From positions 1 to 6,362 of the forward strand of contig JALWNR010000174.1 of NCBI GenBank assembly GCA_027083715.1: 6,362 nt of DNA. The letters are read 5' to 3'. The DNA comes from Bacteroidales bacterium (GTDB lineage: Bacteria > Bacteroidota > Bacteroidia > Bacteroidales > NBLH01). A program made the position numbers and the translations under genes. Positions 1 through 5,775 of this stretch are shown here, one piece after another (position 1 is the first letter of the stretch; every line of letters starts with the position of its first letter). The notes under the pieces are model-generated. The model saw only the letters and a program-made list of their open reading frames with translations. It had not been told where the DNA came from and made no database searches.

Positions 1-44
1 TTTTATTATAAAACCTATATTAAACATTTAAATATGTAAATATA

Positions 45-2945
45 ATGGCAGCAGAAAAATTTATTTACCGTCATAACGGACCAAGAAATGAAGAAATACC
101 TGTAATGCTTGAAAAAATAGGCGTTTCTTCTGTTGATGAATTGATTGACCAGACTGTTCCGGCATCAATTCGTTTAAAAGAGCCCTTAAAACTATCAAAA
201 GCACTGACCGAACGTCAATATTATCGAAGAATACATGATATAGCTCAAAAAAATAAGGTTTTTGAAACCTACATTGGCATGGGCTATTACGATACTATTA
301 CACCGGCAGTAATTATGCGCAATATTTTTGAAAATCCTGCATGGTACACCTCATATACTCCGTATCAGGCAGAAATTTCGCAAGGCAGGCTGGAAGCATT
401 GCTTAATTTCCAAACTACTGTAAGCGAGCTTACCGGAATGGAACTGGCTAATGCCTCATTGCTCGATGAAGCCACTGCGGCTGCCGAGGCAATGATTATG
501 ATGCACAATACCCGTTCAAGAGCTGATGTTAAAGCCGGAAAAAATATTTTGTTTGTTGATAAAAATATTTTCCCACAAACATTGGCTGTAATCGAGACCC
601 GGGCAACACCTTTAAATATTGAAGTACAAACCGGTAACTTCAAAGATTTTAATTTGGATGAAAAAACATTCGGTTGCATTGTTCAATATCCGGCAGGTGA
701 TGGAGTAATCGAAGATTACTCCGGATTTGTAAAAGCAGCGCATGAAAAAGGAGCTTTAGTATCGGTAGCTGCCGATATTATGAGTCTTGCACTTTTAACT
801 CCTCCTGGTGAATGGGATGCTGACATTGTTTTTGGTGTTACTCAGCGTTTTGGCGTTCCGATGGGTTACGGAGGACCACATGCCGCATATTTTGCCACAC
901 GCGAAAAATTTAAGCGTACCGTACCGGGAAGAATTATCGGTATTACCAAAGACAAACATGAAAATTATGCTTTTCGTATGGCTTTGCAAACCCGTGAGCA
1001 GCACATCAAGCGCGAGCGTGCCACCTCAAACATTTGTACGGCACAGGCACTTTTGGCTATTATGGCAGGTATGTATGCGGTGTATCACGGTGCCGAAGGT
1101 ATTAAGCGTATTGCCATGAACATTCATGGTACAGCAGGTACCTTGGCTGCTAAACTGAAAGAACTTGGCTATACTATTGAACATGATAATTTTTTTGATA
1201 CGCTAAAAATTGTATTGCCTGAAGGCGTTGCTAAATCAGAAATTGAACTGCAAGCACTTGCCGAAGGGATTAATTTCCGTTATATTTCGGATAAAGAGCT
1301 TGGTATTAGTGTGGATGAAACCACACATGTTCAAAATATTAACGATATTCTGAATATTTTTGCCCGAGCCAATAATAAAATGACTGATGAAATTCAGGAT
1401 ATTGATGTGAAAATTTATTTCGATAAGAAATTTGAGCGTACAAGCGAATATTTGCAACTGGATGTATTTAAAAAATATCGTTCGGAAACAGAAATGATGC
1501 GCTATATTAAAATGTTGGAGCGCAAAGATATTTCTCTAACGCATTCCATGATACCTTTGGGTTCTTGTACTATGAAGCTGAACTCCTCAACTTCTATGTT
1601 GCCTTTGAGCTGGATTGAATTTGGCGGCATTCACCCCTTTGTTCCTGAAAATCAAGCAGAAGGATATCATGAATTATTTAAGGAGTTAATTGATGATTTA
1701 AAAGAAATTACCGGATTTGCCGATATGTCTTTACAGCCTAATTCGGGCGCAGCAGGCGAATATGCCGGTTTGATGGTTATACGTGCTTATCATATTGATA
1801 ATGGTGAAGGACATCGCAATGTGGTACTTATTCCTTCATCGGCACACGGAACCAATCCTGCAAGTGGTGTAATGGCGGGTATGAAAGTGGTTGTGGTTGA
1901 GTGTGATGAAAACGGAAACATTAATGTAGATGATTTACGTAAAAAAGCCGAAGAACACAAAGATAATCTGGCGGCTTTCATGGTTACATATCCATCAACG
2001 CATGGAGTTTTTGAAGAAGCCATTATTGAAATGTGCGAAATTATCCATGAAAACGGCGGACAGGTTTATATGGATGGTGCCAATATGAATGCACAGGTAG
2101 GTTTGACCAATCCTGCAAATATCGGAGCAGACGTTTGCCACCTAAATTTACATAAAACCTTTGGTATTCCTCACGGAGGTGGCGGACCGGGTGTTGGTCC
2201 CATTGGCGTAGCCAAACATCTTGTTCCATATCTTCCCGGACATCCGGTAATGAAAACAGGTGGTGAAAAAGCGATATCGGCTGTTGCAGCAGCTCCCTGG
2301 GGAAGTGCTTTGGTATTACCGATTACTCATGCCTACATTAAAATGCTGGGTGCCGAAGGATTAACGGAGGTAACCAAGATAGCAATTGTAAATGCTAATT
2401 ATCTGGCAGCTTCGCTGAAAAAGTATTATAAAATTCTTTACACAGGTAAAAACGACCGTTGTGCACATGAAATGATTTTAGAGTGTCGTAATTTTAAACA
2501 AGAAGCAGATATTACCGAAACAGATATTGCCAAGCGATTGATGGATTACGGTTTTCATGCGCCAACACTTTCGTTTCCCGTGCATGGAACTTTAATGGTT
2601 GAGCCTACCGAAAGCGAGTCGCTGCAAGAGCTGAACCGCTTTGTTGAAGCTATGGTAAGCATTTACAACGAAATTCAGGAAGTGAAAGAAGGCAAGGCAG
2701 ATAAAGCGGATAATGTATTGAAAAATGCACCGCATACCGCAGTTCATGTTACCGGCGATGATTGGGAGCATGCTTACGGAAGACGCAAAGCTGCTTATCC
2801 GCTGAAATGGATTGAGGAAAACAAATTCTGGCCTGCATGTGCGCGCGTGGACGATGCTTACGGCGACCGTAACCTGATGTGTACTTGCGCACCGATTGAC
2901 GAATATCGCGAAAGTTTATATTCGTTTGGTAATGTTAATGGATAA
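45..2945 (+). CDS. gcvP: Glycine dehydrogenase (decarboxylating), P-protein of the glycine cleavage system
   Basis: The P-protein is a cytoplasmic PLP enzyme that decarboxylates glycine and passes the aminomethyl group to lipoyl-GcvH, feeding one-carbon units to tetrahydrofolate. The 966-residue product is full length for the single-chain form (E. coli about 957), with both halves fused, not split as gcvPA/gcvPB. The N-terminal half carries YTPYQAEISQGRLEAL from residue 104. The C-terminal half carries GSCTMKLN at 506-513, NLHKTFGIPHGGGGPG with the PLP Schiff-base lysine at K704, and a typical ending around YGDRNLMCTC. No frameshift or missing catalytic residue is visible. The ATG at 45 begins a normal family N-terminus; no Shine-Dalgarno is present, as is common in Bacteroidota. 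gcvT, gcvH and lpd are not in the window, and the promoter lies upstream of it. A dedicated terminator follows 21 bp after the stop, so transcription is probably monocistronic from this point. Identification is secure. Confidence 0.98.
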   Translation: MAAEKFIYRHNGPRNEEIPVMLEKIGVSSVDELIDQTVPASIRLKEPLKLSKALTERQYYRRIHDIAQKNKVFETYIGMGYYDTITPAVIMRNIFENPAWYTSYTPYQAEISQGRLEALLNFQTTVSELTGMELANASLLDEATAAAEAMIMMHNTRSRADVKAGKNILFVDKNIFPQTLAVIETRATPLNIEVQTGNFKDFNLDEKTFGCIVQYPAGDGVIEDYSGFVKAAHEKGALVSVAADIMSLALLTPPGEWDADIVFGVTQRFGVPMGYGGPHAAYFATREKFKRTVPGRIIGITKDKHENYAFRMALQTREQHIKRERATSNICTAQALLAIMAGMYAVYHGAEGIKRIAMNIHGTAGTLAAKLKELGYTIEHDNFFDTLKIVLPEGVAKSEIELQALAEGINFRYISDKELGISVDETTHVQNINDILNIFARANNKMTDEIQDIDVKIYFDKKFERTSEYLQLDVFKKYRSETEMMRYIKMLERKDISLTHSMIPLGSCTMKLNSSTSMLPLSWIEFGGIHPFVPENQAEGYHELFKELIDDLKEITGFADMSLQPNSGAAGEYAGLMVIRAYHIDNGEGHRNVVLIPSSAHGTNPASGVMAGMKVVVVECDENGNINVDDLRKKAEEHKDNLAAFMVTYPSTHGVFEEAIIEMCEIIHENGGQVYMDGANMNAQVGLTNPANIGADVCHLNLHKTFGIPHGGGGPGVGPIGVAKHLVPYLPGHPVMKTGGEKAISAVAAAPWGSALVLPITHAYIKMLGAEGLTEVTKIAIVNANYLAASLKKYYKILYTGKNDRCAHEMILECRNFKQEADITETDIAKRLMDYGFHAPTLSFPVHGTLMVEPTESESLQELNRFVEAMVSIYNEIQEVKEGKADKADNVLKNAPHTAVHVTGDDWEHAYGRRKAAYPLKWIEENKFWPACARVDDAYGDRNLMCTCAPIDEYRESLYSFGNVNG

Positions 2946-2966
2946 TTGATTATCCTTAAAATATTT

Positions 2967-2996
2967 AAAAGCCTTTCGGAAACGAAAGGCTTTTTT
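2967..2996 (+). terminator. Rho-independent terminator between gcvP and the convergent regulator gene
   Basis: A perfect 12-bp stem (2967-2978 with 2983-2994) has an 8-bp core GCCTTTCG/CGAAAGGC flanked by A/T pairs, a GAAA tetraloop at 2979-2982 and a run of six T at 2991-2996. It begins 21 bp after the gcvP stop and ends 14-15 bp before the stop of the opposing regulator gene. Read on the - strand, the same hairpin ends in four U followed by AAAUAU, so it may also stop the regulator transcript, less strongly. Confidence 0.92.
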
Positions 2997-3009
2997 CATA
3001 CCCTGAAAA

Positions 3010-3711
3010 TTATCCAAGCGAACTAATCCTTCTTAATTGATCCAGCTCTAAAATTTTAATTTTTCTACCGTCAAGGCTGATTACATTCTCATGTGCAAAA
3101 CTGGAAAGTGTCCTAATCGCATTAGAGGTCGTCATGTTTGAAAGATTAGCAATATCTTCACGTGATAAATATACTTTAATTGTCTGACTGTCATCCTCAT
3201 ATCCAAATGTATCTGCAAGAAACAATAAGGACTCGGCTAATCTTCCTCTGATGTGTTTCTGAGTAAGCGTAACCGTGCGTTCATTAGAAAATCCCAGCTC
3301 AATAGCCATTGCTTTTAGCATTGCCAGTGCCAAATCACCATTCTGACGAATTACTTCAAAAAGAGCATCGCGCTCAATCATACAAATTTGACTGTCTTCA
3401 ATTGCCACAGCCGAAGAGATGTAATGATTACCGGCAAAAAGTGCCCTATAACCTATAAATCCTATCGGTTTTGTCATACGTACAATTTGTTCTCTTCCAC
3501 CGACCCCCTCTTTAATTACTTTAACCTTTCCTTTTGACAGGCATATTAAACCACTAGGACGATCACCTTCTTTATATATAATTTCACCTTTTTTATAATT
3601 GGTGCAAGTATGATGATTATTTAATATTTCTTTCTGAGCATCGTTTAAAACTCTAAAAATAGATTCCTTATTTTCTAAACAATTTTCACAATAAACTTTA
3701 TTTTGTAGCAT
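3010..3711 (-). CDS. Crp/Fnr-family transcriptional regulator with FNR-like cysteine pattern
   Basis: A 233-residue cytoplasmic DNA-binding regulator. Residues about 25-135 form the cyclic-nucleotide-binding-like beta-barrel (YKKGEIIYKEGD at 39-50, SKGKVKV at 59-65). A long dimer helix follows at about 125-155, then a C-terminal winged HTH with LSREDIANLSNMTTSNAIRT at 182-201. The phosphate-binding motif that cAMP-binding CRP uses (GE..L then R.A) is absent, so cAMP is an unlikely ligand. Cysteines C8 and C11 (CENC) and C110 (SQICMI) fall where FNR has C20, C23 and C122; the position of FNR C29 is S17. The recognition helix has T195/S196 where CRP has R180/E181, while R200 matches CRP R185. 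The ATG at 3711 is preceded by GGGAAAG. The gene is convergent with gcvP and divergent from the DUF4190 gene. The effector and targets cannot be read from the sequence; oxygen, redox or nitrosative sensing is possible. The family call is secure, the function open. Confidence 0.95.
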   Translation of the reverse strand: MLQNKVYCENCLENKESIFRVLNDAQKEILNNHHTCTNYKKGEIIYKEGDRPSGLICLSKGKVKVIKEGVGGREQIVRMTKPIGFIGYRALFAGNHYISSAVAIEDSQICMIERDALFEVIRQNGDLALAMLKAMAIELGFSNERTVTLTQKHIRGRLAESLLFLADTFGYEDDSQTIKVYLSREDIANLSNMTTSNAIRTLSSFAHENVISLDGRKIKILELDQLRRISSLG

Positions 3712-3724
3712 CTTTCCCGGATTA

Positions 3725-3738
3725 TGTTTTGCAACACA
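3725..3738. promoter_or_regulatory. 14-bp palindrome, candidate operator of the regulator gene
   Basis: TGTTTTGCAACACA reads as TGTnTTGCAAnACA: 12 of 14 positions are symmetric about 3731/3732. It lies 13 bp upstream of the regulator's start codon and overlaps its putative -7 element and start site. The spacing TGT-N8-ACA gives the 14-bp outer span also seen in FNR boxes (TTG-N8-CAA). Autorepression is the inference; the binding protein is unknown. Confidence 0.4.
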
Positions 3739-3744
3739 AATATA
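3737..3744 (-). promoter_or_regulatory. Putative -7 promoter element for the Crp/Fnr-family gene
   Basis: On the - strand this reads TATATTTG, an exact fit to the Bacteroidota -7 consensus TAnnTTTG, 25 bp upstream of the start codon. No good TTTG -33 element stands at the expected distance (only a CTTT at about 3764-3767), so the call rests on the -7 box and its position. AT-rich sequence makes chance matches fairly likely. Confidence 0.35.
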
Positions 3745-3808
3745 AATATATAATCTGAACCTTAAAGAATTTTTATTAAAAAGTTTGATATAAAATGCGC
3801 AGATAATA

Positions 3809-3833
3809 TTTTTTTAAGAACAAGTTAAAAAAA
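3809..3833. repeat. AT-only inverted repeat in the divergent intergenic region
   Basis: TTTTTTTAA (3809-3817) and TTAAAAAAA (3825-3833) are perfect 9-bp inverted arms around the 7-nt spacer GAACAAG. The arms contain no G or C, so an RNA hairpin would be weak and the match may be chance. It sits 15 bp upstream of the putative -7 element of the DUF4190 gene, where an A-tract upstream element or an operator could lie. Confidence 0.3.
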
Positions 3834-3847
3834 ATCATTTTTATATT

Positions 3848-3855
3848 TATTTTTG
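3848..3855 (+). promoter_or_regulatory. Putative -7 promoter element for the DUF4190-DUF2752 pair
   Basis: TATTTTTG fits TAnnTTTG exactly and ends 21 bp before the ATG at 3877, predicting a short leader of roughly 10-16 nt. No clear -33 TTG is present 17-23 bp upstream. The element covers the TTG codon at 3853 that would otherwise be an upstream start, which argues for ATG 3877. Confidence 0.4.
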
Positions 3856-3876
3856 AAACAAATTAAAATTGTAATT

Positions 3877-4332
3877 ATGCAACAAGAAAGTAATCCAACC
3901 CAAGGTCTGGGAATTGCCAGTTTGATTCTAGGTATTTTGTCTGTTTTTTTTGCAATAATTCCTTGTACAATATTATTAGGACTGGTTTTAAGTGTTATCG
4001 GTTTGATTTTGGGAATAATAGGAATAAATAAAGCAAACCAACTTCGTGTTGATAAAGGTTTGCTTATTGCCGGTTTAATAACTTCAATTATTGGTCTGTC
4101 AATTGCGGGTCTATGGGGAATGGCATTTAAGAAAATGTTTGATATGAATGACGGAATGCATAGAGAGTATTATAATGTAAATCAAGATATTGATAATACA
4201 GACGAGAATACGGTTGATTTTGATTCGCTTGTTCAAGAAAATGATAAAACAATGGATGAGCTGGAAGAATATATGGATGAGATAGAAAGTGATACAGAAA
4301 AAACAGTACAGCCGATTGACAATAATAAATAA
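3877..4332 (+). CDS. DUF4190-like small membrane protein with acidic C-terminal tail
   Basis: A 151-residue protein. A short polar N-terminus (NPTQGLGIASLILGIL, residues 6-21) opens a Gly/Ile/Leu-rich membrane region with hydrophobic segments at about 11-30, 31-50 and 62-84. A basic loop (NKANQLRVDKG, 51-61) separates the second and third. GLGIASLILGIL, then a basic loop, then KGLLIAGLITSIIGL is the pattern I associate with DUF4190. The rest (about 87-151) is hydrophilic, strongly acidic and rich in Asp, Glu and Asn, probably a cytoplasmic or periplasmic tail of low complexity. I chose the ATG at 3877 because the alternative TTG at 3853 lies inside a good -7 match and would add a basic leader (KQIKIVI) not expected in this family. 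The 3' end overlaps the DUF2752 gene. The molecular function of DUF4190 is unknown; I cannot assign one. Family confidence is moderate to good. Confidence 0.8.
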   Translation: MQQESNPTQGLGIASLILGILSVFFAIIPCTILLGLVLSVIGLILGIIGINKANQLRVDKGLLIAGLITSIIGLSIAGLWGMAFKKMFDMNDGMHREYYNVNQDIDNTDENTVDFDSLVQENDKTMDELEEYMDEIESDTEKTVQPIDNNK

Positions 4333-4738
4333 ATATATCAAAATACTGTATCGATCAGATTATTTACTTATAAATACAGTATTTTTTATGTTTTTAAGCT
4401 TGATATTTATTTATTCACTTGTATTTTCAAATTCCGGTGTATATCCTATAAAGTCAGCATGTATTCAGTTTCCCGAATTATGTATCAGTAAAGGTTTATC
4501 CAGAGCTTTTTCACAAATTTTAACAGGAAATTTTGAAAAGGCAATTTCATTAAACCCATACAGTTTACGTATTTTTATATTTTTTGGCTTACAATTATGG
4601 CTACGGTTATTTTTTTCAATCTTATACTTTAAATTTTCACTAAAAAGAATAATTATAACTGATATTTTTATTAGTTTGCTGATTTTTATTTATGTATTTG
4701 CCCCTTTTTTTGTAAAGCTTTATCATGTTTTATTCTGA
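4316..4738 (+). CDS. DUF2752-like small membrane protein, variant Cys motif
   Basis: A 140-residue protein if started at TTG 4316. It has a basic N-terminus and TM segments at about 18-38, 83-102 and 112-134. Between the first two lies SGVYPIKSAC, then CISKGLSRAF at 56-65 and GNFEKAISLNP at 71-81. This is the DUF2752 layout, where the family normally has CPxCGxTRA followed by an Asn-Pro before the next TM; here Ile replaces Pro and Lys replaces the second Cys. The start is uncertain. GTG 4289 gives 149 residues and a 44-bp overlap with the DUF4190 gene; TTG 4316 gives a 17-bp overlap; the first ATG, at 4388, would cut TM1 roughly in half. TTG 4316 is preferred as the shortest overlap that keeps TM1 whole. 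Translational coupling to the upstream gene is likely. G+C is about 23%. Function is unknown for the family. Confidence 0.72.
   Translation: MTIINKYIKILYRSDYLLINTVFFMFLSLIFIYSLVFSNSGVYPIKSACIQFPELCISKGLSRAFSQILTGNFEKAISLNPYSLRIFIFFGLQLWLRLFFSILYFKFSLKRIIITDIFISLLIFIYVFAPFFVKLYHVLF
4340..4385 (+). repeat. 12-bp perfect inverted repeat followed by a T-run, near the start of the DUF2752 gene
   Basis: AAAATACTGTAT (4340-4351) pairs perfectly with ATACAGTATTTT (4374-4385) across a 22-nt loop, and the T-run extends to 4387. It begins 7 bp after the DUF4190 stop and ends just before the ATG at 4388. Each arm has only two G/C pairs, so the RNA hairpin would be weak. It could act as an attenuator reducing expression of the second gene, or be a chance match in AT-rich DNA. 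Confidence 0.4.
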
Positions 4739-5755
4739 ATACTGAAAAATATCCACTAGTTTACTAATTTGCTCGGGCGTTCCCATAACAATCAGTTTAT
4801 CAAAAGCCGTTATACGAATATCTGGCGATGGATTGAATATAAAGTTATTGTCTCCGGTTTTAAGTCCAATTAGGCTTGCACCTGAAATTGCTCTGATGTT
4901 CAACTCTCTGATCGATTTATTGATTACATCCGGGCTCATATTCATGCAGGAAATTTCTTCCAGATTTACATCCACACCGCTATGCAAAAGTATTGCATCC
5001 AAAAACTCAACCACTCCGGGTTGCGACACCAGCTTTGCCATTCGCGTTCCGCCCACTCTGTCGGGCATAATTACATTGGTAGCTCCTGCTCTTTTTAGTT
5101 TTACATCCGAATGATCTTCCGAAGCTCTGCTGATAATGGTCATTTTTTTGTTAAACTCTCTGGCTGTAAGTACAATAAATAAATTATCCGCATCGCTGGG
5201 CAATGTAGTAATCAGCGCCTTTGCCGTTTGAATTCTACTTTTTAATAATATCTCTTCATGAACAGCATTACCTGTAACCTGAATAAAATTACGGTTTTTC
5301 CATAGTTCTTTTGCCATTTCATCTTCAACAACACCTTCGGTATTTTCAATTACCAGCACTTTTTCATTATGCATTAGTAAATCCATTACTGCCTGCTTGC
5401 CGTTTCGTCCAAAACCACAAACAATCACATGATCTTTTAAATTTTTTAGTTCTTTTTCCATTCTTTTTTCATTCAAAAAATTACGAAACTCACCATCCAA
5501 AACAAAGCGGGTTGCATTGGTGATAAAATAAGCAAAAATTCCAAAACTGATAATAATCAGAAATGCTGTAAAGAGCATCCCTTTGGCATCTAAAGGTTTT
5601 ACTTCTTCAAATCCCACTGTGGAAATGGTAATCATGGTCATATAAAATGCCTCAATAAAGGTAAAATCCTCGAGCCACCAAAATCCCAAACTTCCAATCA
5701 AAATAATTGAAAAAAGTGCAATTGCACTGTAATAAATATAACTTATTTTATTCAC
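4730..5755 (-). CDS. Two-TM potassium-channel-like protein with cytoplasmic RCK (TrkA-N/TrkA-C) domains
   Basis: A 341-residue inner-membrane ion-channel subunit of the MthK/GsuK architecture, expected to work as a tetramer. TM1 spans about 7-27; the pore helix and filter are at 35-51 (AFYMTMITISTVGFEE); TM2 spans about 60-82, followed by a charged linker (86-107). The RCK N-lobe starts with VIVCGFGRNG at 110-119, a GxGxxG Rossmann loop, with an acidic residue E137 after the second strand as in NAD-binding RCKs. The TrkA-C lobe covers about 260-338. The filter reads T46-V-G-F-E-E51, so Glu stands at the second glycine of the usual GYG/GFG. The start is GTG 5755: an in-frame TAA lies five codons upstream and the next ATG (codon 39) would remove TM1. 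The gene follows the DUF2851 gene by 20 bp, and its 3' end overlaps the convergent DUF2752 gene by 9 bp with no terminator between. The channel family is secure; potassium selectivity and gating ligand are inferred. Confidence 0.93.
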   Translation of the reverse strand: MNKISYIYYSAIALFSIILIGSLGFWWLEDFTFIEAFYMTMITISTVGFEEVKPLDAKGMLFTAFLIIISFGIFAYFITNATRFVLDGEFRNFLNEKRMEKELKNLKDHVIVCGFGRNGKQAVMDLLMHNEKVLVIENTEGVVEDEMAKELWKNRNFIQVTGNAVHEEILLKSRIQTAKALITTLPSDADNLFIVLTAREFNKKMTIISRASEDHSDVKLKRAGATNVIMPDRVGGTRMAKLVSQPGVVEFLDAILLHSGVDVNLEEISCMNMSPDVINKSIRELNIRAISGASLIGLKTGDNNFIFNPSPDIRITAFDKLIVMGTPEQISKLVDIFQYSE

Positions 5756-5775
5756 AAATTCAATTTTTTAAAAAA

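Noticed and set aside
24..37. Imperfect palindrome ACAT-N6-ATGT upstream of gcvP
   Set aside because: Inner pairs fail and the sequence is almost all A/T; the promoter region is mostly outside the window.
34..39. ATG-TAA minimal upstream reading frame just before gcvP
   Set aside because: Very AT-rich leader, no ribosome-binding signal; a start-stop hexamer is expected by chance.
365..2229. Several reading frames of 60-104 codons antisense or out of frame within gcvP
   Set aside because: They overlap a fully conserved gene, have no recognisable domains and no spacing consistent with real genes.
3858..3872. Partial palindrome ACAAATTAAAATTGT between the -7 element and the ATG of the DUF4190 gene
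   Set aside because: Only the ACAA/TTGT ends and a few A/T pairs match, in AT-rich DNA; too weak to list as an operator.
4111..4341. Antisense hydrophobic reading frame over the end of the DUF4190 gene
   Set aside because: Hydrophobicity is the complement of the acidic Asp/Glu/Asn-rich tail on the coding strand.
4311..4400. Frameshift joining the DUF4190 and DUF2752 genes into one protein
   Set aside because: Both families exist as separate proteins, each here has its own complete set of segments, and the junction shows no slippery sequence that would demand it.
4713..4722. Perfect palindrome TAAAGCTTTA near the 3' end of the DUF2752 gene, considered as a terminator
   Set aside because: It has no loop and no following T-run on either strand; it is coding sequence and short enough to be chance.
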